A DNA stretch of 10,677 nt from positions 1-10,677 of the forward strand of contig JAQSVY010000108.1 in the NCBI GenBank assembly GCA_029266935.1, given 5' to 3'. The position numbers and the translations under genes are program-made. The notes under the pieces are model-generated. The model was not told where the DNA came from. It did no database searches and was given only the letters and a program-made list of their open reading frames with translations. The DNA is from Burkholderiales bacterium. Lineage in GTDB: Bacteria > Pseudomonadota > Gammaproteobacteria > Burkholderiales > SG8-39. The stretch's first letter is position 1. Every line of letters begins with the position of its first letter. This document shows, one piece after another, positions 5,970 to 10,677 of the stretch.

Positions 5970-6572
5970 CTAGCCCGGAAGCGGCACGAAGCGCGGCTGG
6001 GCGCGCACGCGCGCCACCCAGGCGGCGACCGCCGGGTAGCGCGCGAGGTCGAAGCCGCCGTCGGCGGCGCAGTGCGTGTAGGCGAAGAGCGCGATGTCGG
6101 CGATGCCGTAGCCGGCGCCGCTGAAGAAGGACGACTGGCCCAGGTGCTGCTCCATCACGCCGAGGGCCTGGTAGCCGCGCTCCTGCAGCCGCGGCAGCTC
6201 GGCGCGGCGCGGCGAATCCGGCGGCAGGTAGTAGCAGATGAAGCGCGCCACCGCGATGTAGGGCTCGTGGCTGTACTGCTCGAAGAACATCCACTGCAGC
6301 ACGCGGGCGCGGCCGAGCCGTTCGGCGGGCAGGAGCCCGGTGCCCTCGGCGAGGTAGTAGAGGATGGCGTTCGACTCAGGGAGGTAGCTGCCGTCCTCGA
6401 GGCCGAGCGTCGGCACCTTGCCGTTCGGGTTGCGGGCGAGGAACTCCGCGCTCCTCGTCTCGCCGCGCGTCGAGTCGACTTCGACCCAGCGGTAGGGCAG
6501 CCGCAGCTGCTCGAGCGCGAGCTTGACCTTGTAGCAGTTACCCGAGTCGGACTTGCCGTAGACGGTGAACAC
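5970..6572 (-). CDS. Glutathione S-transferase family protein
   Basis: A 200-residue cytosolic GST. The thioredoxin-fold N-domain starts FTVYGKSDSGNCYKVKLALE; NPNGKVP (48-54) supplies the conserved cis-proline loop and PESNAI (65-70) the glutathione gamma-glutamyl site. The all-alpha C-domain has WMFFEQYSHEPYIAVARFI (94-112) and GIADIALFAYTH (156-167), the N-capping box region. Such proteins conjugate or reduce glutathione adducts; substrate cannot be told. No ATG lies near the domain start, so I chose the GTG at 6572; the reading frame stays open upstream but that sequence is antisense to the divergent lipoprotein gene. Only 27 bp separate it from that gene. A 23-bp gap containing an inverted repeat separates it from the exonuclease/Cho gene. 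Confidence 0.87.
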   Translation of the reverse strand: MFTVYGKSDSGNCYKVKLALEQLRLPYRWVEVDSTRGETRSAEFLARNPNGKVPTLGLEDGSYLPESNAILYYLAEGTGLLPAERLGRARVLQWMFFEQYSHEPYIAVARFICYYLPPDSPRRAELPRLQERGYQALGVMEQHLGQSSFFSGAGYGIADIALFAYTHCAADGGFDLARYPAVAAWVARVRAQPRFVPLPG

Positions 6573-6586
6573 GCGCAGCGATTCTA
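6573..6586 (-). promoter_or_regulatory. Possible -10 element and near-leaderless start for the GST gene
   Basis: The minus strand has TAGAAT (6586-6581, 5 of 6 match to TATAAT) followed by eight bases and then the GTG start. This would place the transcript start almost at the start codon, which fits the lack of a Shine-Dalgarno sequence. No convincing -35 box is seen. Confidence 0.3.
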
Positions 6587-6599
6587 GGTCGAAATTGTC

Positions 6600-6944
6600 A
6601 TGCGGATCGTCTTCCCAGCCCTCGCCGCCCTGCTCCTCGCCGCCTGCACGCCGATGCAGTGGGTGAAGCAGGACGCCGCCGCCGGCCAGCTCCAGGCCGA
6701 CCTCAACGAGTGCCAGCAGCAGGCCTGGCAGGAGACGCGCGCGCGCATGATCTTCTACCACCCGATGGCGCCGGCGCTGGTGCACGACCCGCTCGGCCGG
6801 CGCTTCCTCGTCTACCCCTACGGGCCGTTCGCCGACCCCTTCGGCCACCAGTTCATGGAGGAAGGCCGGCTCACCAACTTCTGCATGCAGAACAAGGGCT
6901 GGGCGTTGCAGGAAGTGCCCAGGCAGGAAGCAGCTAAGCAGTAA
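6600..6944 (+). CDS. Small putative outer-membrane lipoprotein
   Basis: A 114-residue protein with a classic lipoprotein signal: MRIV, a hydrophobic stretch, and lipobox LAAC with the lipidated Cys at 16. Residues +2 and +3 are T and P rather than D, which suggests sorting to the outer membrane by the Lol system. The mature part is short, with a Q-rich helix (AAAGQLQADLNECQQQAW), an aromatic/proline-rich segment (FYHPMAP, YPYGPFADPF), and Cys36 and Cys97 that might form a disulfide. I recognise no functional family beyond small conserved beta/gammaproteobacterial lipoproteins. It is the only complete plus-strand gene of the window. Its 3' end overlaps the convergent DUF429 gene by 11 bp. No clear ribosome binding site. 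Codon use and the lipobox make it a real gene. Confidence 0.82.
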   Translation: MRIVFPALAALLLAACTPMQWVKQDAAAGQLQADLNECQQQAWQETRARMIFYHPMAPALVHDPLGRRFLVYPYGPFADPFGHQFMEEGRLTNFCMQNKGWALQEVPRQEAAKQ

Positions 6945-7737
6945 CGATCCAGCCCTCGCCAGCGGAAGCTTCCGCCGGCAGCCCGTAGCCCGGCCGCCTC
7001 GCCCCCCACGCCGCCTGCACTGCGCAGATCAGCGCGTCGAGCAGGTCGCCGCTGCCGTCGTCGATGATGTGCTTTTCGAGCTTCCTTTCGATCTGAATGC
7101 GGATTCCGAGCGGACGGCCATCCTTGAGGGCGGAAAGGACCTGCTTGCGGACCGCCATTCTAGCGGGCGTCTGCTGCGCGCGCGTATCGCTCTTGTACGA
7201 AGCGCGGATGCCGAGCTGCTTGCGCACGAGCAAGCCCGGGTATGCCTCCAGGGCAATCTTCGCGGAGCGCTTGTCGCGCAGGAGAGGAATCTTCACTCCC
7301 GCATCAATGAGCCGGCGGGCGCCCTCGTGGAACATGAGCGCGACCGGCGGGTTGACGAGCTTCATCGGGCTCGAGGAGCCGGCGGGATAGTCGGTGGCCC
7401 GATGGGCATACTTGCTTCCCGGCTTTCTCGCGTTCCGGTAGGCATCCAGCGCGTTTCTGAACGCAGCGCGGTCCATCGCCGCGCAGTGCGCAACAAGTTC
7501 CTGCCACGCCGACGGCCAGCTGAGATCGCGCGCGAGCTCCGCGGGCAGGCTGAACGGGAAGTCGAAGCCGCCGACCCACGGCCCCGGTCGTCGCAGGAAT
7601 GCTTCGAATTCTTCAAAGGAGTAAACGGGAATCAGCTCTTCGAGCCGGAGCGCCTTTCCCTTGAGAACCCCCGCTGCGACGGTGATCGGCTTCGCCCTGC
7701 GCGGCGCGCAGGTGAAGTCGATGCCGTAGATCCTCAC
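6934..7737 (-). CDS. DUF429 family protein (predicted RNase-H-fold nuclease)
   Basis: A 267-residue DUF429 protein. The family is predicted to have an RNase H-like fold with acidic metal ligands, but its biochemical activity is undefined. Visible conserved pieces are YGIDFTCA (D7), GGFDFPFSLP (D59), LEAYPGLL (E164) and, near the C-terminus, DDGSGDLLDALICAVQAAW (D226-W244), the usual acidic helix. A basic central segment (YRNARKPGSKYAHRATDY) may contact substrate. The start is GTG at 7737, which overlaps the VOC gene stop as GTGA; no ATG is available near the conserved start. It is the last gene of the operon and converges on the lipoprotein gene. The family assignment is good, the function unknown. 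Confidence 0.83.
   Translation of the reverse strand: MRIYGIDFTCAPRRAKPITVAAGVLKGKALRLEELIPVYSFEEFEAFLRRPGPWVGGFDFPFSLPAELARDLSWPSAWQELVAHCAAMDRAAFRNALDAYRNARKPGSKYAHRATDYPAGSSSPMKLVNPPVALMFHEGARRLIDAGVKIPLLRDKRSAKIALEAYPGLLVRKQLGIRASYKSDTRAQQTPARMAVRKQVLSALKDGRPLGIRIQIERKLEKHIIDDGSGDLLDALICAVQAAWGARRPGYGLPAEASAGEGWIVTA
6958..6979. terminator. Palindromic stem just beyond the lipoprotein gene
   Basis: GCGGAAGCTTCCGC (6962-6975) is a perfect 14-bp palindrome, extended by GCC/GGC after one mismatched pair. It begins 14 bp past the TAA of the plus-strand lipoprotein gene, inside the 3' end of the convergent DUF429 gene. No T-run follows on either strand, so it is not a standard intrinsic terminator, though the position would suit transcript-end formation. 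The DUF429 reading frame (PAEASAG) also constrains it. Confidence 0.3.
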
Positions 7738-8135
7738 AGCGCGATGGCGTCGTAGCCGCGGCCGCGGAACTCGATCAGGCAGAAACCGTTGCCGAACGGG
7801 TCAGCGAGCAGAGCAAGCAGCCCGTAGGCATGCGTAGTGACGTCGCGCTCGAGCTTCGCCCCGGCCTGCAGCGCGCGCTCGATGGCCGCGCGGATGTCGG
7901 TCACCGCGAAATCGAGGTGCACCGGCGTCCAGTGGCGGCGGTAGTCGCGTTCCTGGCTGCTCGCGGGCGAGACCGGCGTGCCGGCCGCCTTCGGCAGAAG
8001 GTAGATCGGCGCGGACGCGCCGACTAGCTCGATCCAGCCGTCGAAGCGCCGGCCGATCTTCAGGCCGAGCCCGTCGCAATAGAAGTGGGTGGCGGTCTCG
8101 AGATCATCGACGTCGATATTGACCAGCAGGCTCAC
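7734..8135 (-). CDS. VOC / glyoxalase-bleomycin-resistance superfamily protein
   Basis: A 133-residue single-module VOC protein with two beta-alpha-beta-beta-beta units: MSLLVNIDVDDLETATHFYC with GLGLKIGRRF in the first, and VHLDFAVTDIRAAIERALQAGA with LADPFGNGFCLIEF in the second. H73 and E122 sit where the second-unit metal ligands of this superfamily lie; in the first unit the usual His is replaced by Asp/Ile (NIDV), with E36 as a possible ligand, so metal binding is uncertain. Members include glyoxalase I, dioxygenases and resistance proteins; the substrate cannot be told. The start is GTG, overlapping the OsmC stop as GTGA, and the stop overlaps the DUF429 start in the same way. The operon partners favour detoxification of reactive carbonyls or electrophiles. 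Confidence 0.85.
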   Translation of the reverse strand: MSLLVNIDVDDLETATHFYCDGLGLKIGRRFDGWIELVGASAPIYLLPKAAGTPVSPASSQERDYRRHWTPVHLDFAVTDIRAAIERALQAGAKLERDVTTHAYGLLALLADPFGNGFCLIEFRGRGYDAIAL

Positions 8136-8629
8136 GAAGATACCCGCACCGCCGGCGCGTTGCGGATCGTCTGCAGCACCACGCAGTAGCGCTCGGTGAG
8201 CTCGATCAGCTTCTTCTTCTGCTCCTCGGAAGCGTCGGTGTCGAGCTCGAAGCGCAGGCGAATCTCGCGGAAGCCGACCGGCGCGTCCTTCGCCACGCCG
8301 AGCGTACCGCGGAAGTCGAGATCGCCTTCTGCCGTGACCTTTCCGTCATTGATCTTTATTGAGAGAGCAGTTCCAACCGCCTTCAACGTCACGCCGGCGC
8401 AGGCGGCGAGCGCCTCCAGCAGCATGTCGCCGGAGCAGGCCTGCGTGCCGCTGCCGCCGGTGGCGGGGTGCAATCCCGCCTCGACGAGCGCGCGGCCGGT
8501 TTCGACGCGGCAGGCGATGCCCTCGCCGATGCGTCCCTCAGCGCGCAACGTCACCACAGCGGCGCCCGGCTCGTTGCGGTAGCGCTCCTTGATCGGCGCC
8601 TGCAGCGCCTTCAGCTGTTGCGCGTCCAT
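8132..8629 (-). CDS. OsmC family protein
   Basis: A 165-residue member of the OsmC/Ohr superfamily, whose best known members are thiol peroxidases that reduce organic hydroperoxides. The core helix CSGDMLLEALAACAGVTLKA (65-84) carries C77, and ERYCVVLQTI carries C149; these occupy the positions of the peroxidatic and resolving cysteines. Arg/Glu partners of true Ohr (PxxRxE) are not obvious, so it may belong to the wider, less characterised OsmC-like group. Extra cysteines are C40 and C65. The segment HPATGGSGTQACSGDMLLEA is typical of the longer OsmC-like branch. It starts with ATG 2 bp after the aldehyde dehydrogenase stop, with a GAGGGG ribosome binding site lying in that gene's end. Cytoplasmic, no signal peptide. 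Confidence 0.87.
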   Translation of the reverse strand: MDAQQLKALQAPIKERYRNEPGAAVVTLRAEGRIGEGIACRVETGRALVEAGLHPATGGSGTQACSGDMLLEALAACAGVTLKAVGTALSIKINDGKVTAEGDLDFRGTLGVAKDAPVGFREIRLRFELDTDASEEQKKKLIELTERYCVVLQTIRNAPAVRVSS

Positions 8630-8631
8630 GC

Positions 8632-10101
8632 TTAGCCCCTCAGGTTGACGGTGACGCTCTTGCGCTGCGTGAAGCTGTCGAGCATTCCCTCGAGCGAGAA
8701 CTCGCGGCCGATGCCGCTCTGCTTGAAGCCGCCGTAGGAATGGCCGGGCGACTGGCCAAGGCCCTGGTTCACCTGCACCCAGCCCGACTCGATCTCGTGC
8801 GCGACGCGCAGCGCGCGCGCCACGTCGCGCGTCCAGACGAAGGCGGCGAGGCCGTAGTGGCTGTCGTTCGCCATGCGCACCGCGTCGGCCTCGTCTTCCC
8901 AGGGGATCGCGGCGAGCACCGGCCCGAAGATCTCCTCGCGCGCGATGCGCCAGTCGTTCTTCACGTCGGCGAAGACGGTGGGCTGCACGAAGAAGCCTTC
9001 GGCGAGTGGCCCCTGCTTGGGCGGCAGCCCGCCCAGGACCAGGCGCCCGCCCTTCTGCGCCATGCCGTCCTCGATGTAGCCGCAGACGCGGTCGAACTGC
9101 TTGCGGTTGATGATGGCGCCCATGTCGGTGGCCTCGTCGAGCGGGTCACCCAGCTTCAAGGAGGATAGTTTTGCCTTCAGTTTTTCCAGAAACTCGTCGT
9201 AGATCGACTTGTGCAGAAAAAGGCGCGAGCCTGCTGTGCACGACTGGCCCTGGCGCGTGAAGCGCATGGCATTCACCACGCCCTCCACGGTGCGATCGTC
9301 GTTGGAGTCCGGGAAGACGACGCAAGGGCTCTTGCCGCCGAGCTCGAGCGATACCGGCACGATACGGTCGGCGGCGGCGTGCATGACGAGCTTGCCCACC
9401 TCGGTCGAGCCGGTGAACGAAAGCTTGCGCACGAGCGGGTGCTGCACGAGCGCCGCGCCCGCTTCCTCGCCGTAGCCGGTGAGGACGTTGAGCACGCCCG
9501 CGGGCAGGTGCTCAGCGCAAAGCTCCGCCATGCGCAGCACGCCGAGCGGCGCGTCTTCGGCCGCCTTCAGCACCAGCGTGTTGCCGGCGGCGAGCGACAT
9601 GGCGATCTTCATCGCCCCCAGCACCACCGGCGAGTTCCACGGGATCACCGCGCCTACCACGCCGATCGGTTCGCGCCGCGTGTAGGAGAGCACGTGCTCG
9701 CCAAGGGGCACCGTCTCGCCCTTCAGCTCGCTCGCCAGCCCCCCGAAATAGCGGAACAGGTCCGCCGCGCCCTTCGCTTCGGGGCGTGACTGCGTGCGCA
9801 GCGCATTGCCGGTCTCGGTGGCGATCAGCTTCGCCAGCGCCTCGCTCTCGGCCTCCATGCTGTGGGCGATCTTCATGAGCAGCCGCCCGCGCTCGCGCGG
9901 CGGCACGTTCTTCCAGCTGGCGAAGGCCTTGGCGGCGGCGCGCACCGCGCGATCGATATCGGCGGCGCCCGCGCGCGGGACCTCCGCGATGGCCTGGCGC
10001 TTCGCCGGGTTCTCGACCGGGATGAAGCGCCCGTCGGCGCTCGCCTCCCACTTTCCGTCGACGAGCATGAGGGAGGGTTTGAGCTTCGGTTGGGCAGTCA
10101 T
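8632..10101 (-). CDS. NAD(P)+-dependent aldehyde dehydrogenase
   Basis: A 489-residue aldehyde dehydrogenase that oxidises an aldehyde to the carboxylic acid. The active site is complete: IPWNSP with N156, LVLKAAEDAP with K179 for the cofactor, FTGSTEVG (229-236) in the nucleotide fold, LELGGKSP with general-base E253, GQSCTAGSR with catalytic C288, and EEIFGPV with E390. The sequence is most like betaine-aldehyde, aromatic or gamma-aminobutyraldehyde dehydrogenases, but the substrate cannot be set from sequence alone. The ATG at 10101 has a good ribosome binding site (AGGAG, 7-base spacing) and overlaps the upstream stop as ATGA; the frame stays open to 10596 but that part is shadow of the upstream gene. 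It is followed at 2 bp by the OsmC gene. Confidence 0.95.
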   Translation of the reverse strand: MTAQPKLKPSLMLVDGKWEASADGRFIPVENPAKRQAIAEVPRAGAADIDRAVRAAAKAFASWKNVPPRERGRLLMKIAHSMEAESEALAKLIATETGNALRTQSRPEAKGAADLFRYFGGLASELKGETVPLGEHVLSYTRREPIGVVGAVIPWNSPVVLGAMKIAMSLAAGNTLVLKAAEDAPLGVLRMAELCAEHLPAGVLNVLTGYGEEAGAALVQHPLVRKLSFTGSTEVGKLVMHAAADRIVPVSLELGGKSPCVVFPDSNDDRTVEGVVNAMRFTRQGQSCTAGSRLFLHKSIYDEFLEKLKAKLSSLKLGDPLDEATDMGAIINRKQFDRVCGYIEDGMAQKGGRLVLGGLPPKQGPLAEGFFVQPTVFADVKNDWRIAREEIFGPVLAAIPWEDEADAVRMANDSHYGLAAFVWTRDVARALRVAHEIESGWVQVNQGLGQSPGHSYGGFKQSGIGREFSLEGMLDSFTQRKSVTVNLRG

Positions 10102-10565
10102 TTTGACTCTCCTGAATGAATGAGGTCGGCGGCCGAGAGGTTGTGGATCCTGCCGAAGCCGGCGACGAATCGCGCGTCGCGGGGCGCGATCTTCCAGAAC
10201 GAGAAGTCGGCGAGCTCGAAGTTGATCGCCTGCTCGGGGAATCGCGCTAGCCACTGGGCCTTCAAGGAAGGATTCTCCTGTTGGAGAAGCGATGCTTCTC
10301 CTCTGATGGAGACCCGCATGAACGTAAAAGGGTCCGCTCGGCCGTCGTCGGTCTCGGCGATCGAGAGGGCCACGCGCGCGTCCTGCAGCATGTCCTGCGT
10401 GTGCCACGCCAGGCGGCTGACGTGGAGGTAGAACGCCGAGACGTCCGGCGCCGGCAGGTACAGCGTCATCGACACGAGCGGCGCGCCGCCGCGCAGCGTG
10501 CCGAGGTGCGTGAGGCGCTCCTTGCGGATCAGGGCGGCGAGCGCGCGGGAAGTGTCGGCGTCCAC
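10098..10565 (-). CDS. Pyridoxamine 5'-phosphate oxidase-related / HugZ-like flavin-binding protein
   Basis: A 155-residue split-barrel flavin-type protein. The start LIRKERLTHLGTLRGGAPLVSMT (12-34), the LHVSRLAWHTQDMLQDARVALSI stretch (47-69) and RGEASLL (88-94) match the FMN-binding PPOX/HugZ group; the C-terminal FWKIAPRDARFVAGFGRIHN (123-142) is characteristic of HugZ-like heme-utilisation proteins, though the C-terminal extension of full HugZ proteins is absent. It may bind FMN, F420-like cofactor or heme; the sequence does not decide. The start is GTG at 10565, only 29 bp from the divergent lolC start. It heads the operon that continues with the aldehyde dehydrogenase through an ATGA overlap. 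The coding sequence contains a set of alternating inverted repeats at 10273-10312. Confidence 0.82.
   Translation of the reverse strand: MDADTSRALAALIRKERLTHLGTLRGGAPLVSMTLYLPAPDVSAFYLHVSRLAWHTQDMLQDARVALSIAETDDGRADPFTFMRVSIRGEASLLQQENPSLKAQWLARFPEQAINFELADFSFWKIAPRDARFVAGFGRIHNLSAADLIHSGESK
10109..10113 (-). promoter_or_regulatory. Ribosome binding site of the aldehyde dehydrogenase gene
   Basis: AGGAG on the minus strand with a 7-base spacer to the ATG at 10101, lying within the last codons of the upstream gene. It decides in favour of this ATG over the much longer open frame. Confidence 0.7.
10273..10312. repeat. Alternating inverted repeats TTCTCC/GGAGAA within the flavin-protein gene
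   Basis: On the plus strand, TTCTCC (10273-10278), GGAGAAGC (10283-10290), GCTTCTCC (10294-10301) and GGAGA (10308-10312) follow each other. GGAGAAGC and GCTTCTCC form a perfect 8-bp stem with a 3-base loop; TTCTCC with GGAGAA forms a perfect 6-bp stem with a 4-base loop. The two stems share an arm and exclude each other. On the minus strand it encodes residues about 85-98. Confidence 0.6.
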
Positions 10566-10578
10566 TCGGTCGATTGTA
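10566..10578 (-). promoter_or_regulatory. Possible -10 element and leaderless start for the flavin-protein operon
   Basis: The minus strand carries TACAAT (10578-10573, 5 of 6 match to TATAAT) followed by seven bases and the GTG start. Transcription would begin at or next to the start codon, and no Shine-Dalgarno sequence is present. A -35 box is not convincing. The opposite strand must also hold the lolC promoter in the same 29 bp or in the neighbouring coding sequence. Confidence 0.35.
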
Positions 10579-10594
10579 GTATTCTCGCCCGCTC

Positions 10595-10677
10595 ATGCGA
10601 TACGAGCTCGCGGTCGGCCTGCGCTACACGCGCGCCCGGCGCCGCAACCGGTTCATCGGCATCAACTCCGCGGTCTC
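10595..10677 (+). CDS. lolC: Lipoprotein-releasing system permease LolC/LolE, 5' end only
   Basis: The 27 complete codons visible begin MRYELAVGLRYTRARRRN and continue RFIGINSAV, the conserved cytoplasmic N-terminus of the LolC/LolE permease family, with the basic stretch before the first membrane segment. With LolD this inner-membrane ABC complex extracts mature outer-membrane lipoproteins and hands them to LolA. The first transmembrane helix and periplasmic domain lie outside the window. There is no clear ribosome binding site before the ATG. It is divergent from the flavin-protein operon. LolC and LolE cannot be told apart from this fragment; betaproteobacteria often have a single LolC/E-type permease. 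Confidence 0.88.
   Translation, partial: MRYELAVGLRYTRARRRNRFIGINSAV

Noticed and set aside
7069..7755. A 228-codon plus-strand reading frame opposite the DUF429 gene
   Set aside because: No recognisable motifs; mirrors a well-conserved minus-strand gene.
6934..10565. Horizontally acquired island carrying the detoxification genes
   Set aside because: Base composition and codon use look like those of recJ and its neighbours, and there are no integrase, transposase, tRNA or flanking repeats.
10102..10596. N-terminal extension of the aldehyde dehydrogenase by 165 codons
   Set aside because: The added sequence is a shadow of the flavin-protein gene, and the ATG at 10101 has a good ribosome binding site and the expected family start.
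1..10677. CRISPR array, phage defence system, toxin-antitoxin pair or RNA gene
   Set aside because: No direct-repeat arrays, tRNA/rRNA sequence or recognisable defence or toxin proteins were found on either strand.

Overview
This window looks like chromosomal DNA from a betaproteobacterium with a high G+C content (Burkholderiales/Rhodocyclales-like). The gene content (prfB, recJ, an RpfE-type protein, a DnaQ/Cho-type fusion, lolC/E), the strong G/C third-position bias and the betaproteobacterial style of the proteins all point that way. I cannot name a genus. There are no tRNA or rRNA genes, CRISPR arrays, insertion sequences or phage genes. No stretch over 50 bp lacks a gene, so it is almost completely coding.

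Layout, left to right. Positions 1-5946 hold one very tight minus-strand run, read from right to left: a broken DnaQ-exonuclease/GIY-YIG (Cho-like) fusion (5946-4620), an RpfE-type protein (4620-3649), recJ (3652-1976), an exported methyltransferase-like protein (1979-1152), a cyclophilin-like protein (1155-787), a small KTSC-domain protein (787-575), an exported hypothetical protein (547-68) and the first 22 codons of prfB (68-1). Nearly all neighbours overlap by 1 or 4 bp (TGATG, ATGA, TAATG), so translational coupling is likely. The run links DNA-repair nucleases at its head to a translation termination factor at its tail.

Upstream of that run are a GST-family gene (6572-5970, minus) and, divergent from it, a small plus-strand lipoprotein gene (6600-6944), whose 3' end overlaps the next minus-strand operon. 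That second operon (10565-6934) encodes a pyridoxamine-phosphate-oxidase-like/HugZ-like flavin protein, an aldehyde dehydrogenase, an OsmC-type protein, a VOC/glyoxalase-type protein and a DUF429 RNase-H-fold protein. Again all are joined by 4-bp overlaps or a 2-bp gap. The first four, with the nearby GST, suggest handling of aldehydes, peroxides and other electrophiles, but no substrate can be assigned. At the right edge the 5' end of lolC/E (lipoprotein-releasing permease) runs out of the window on the plus strand.

Most of the window is ordinary housekeeping and accessory metabolism. I do not see a clear new multi-gene system. The observations most worth following are the frame break in the exonuclease/Cho fusion, the AT-rich perfect inverted repeat with an SOS-like half site abutting its start codon, the signal-peptide-bearing methyltransferase, and the KTSC gene next to prfB.
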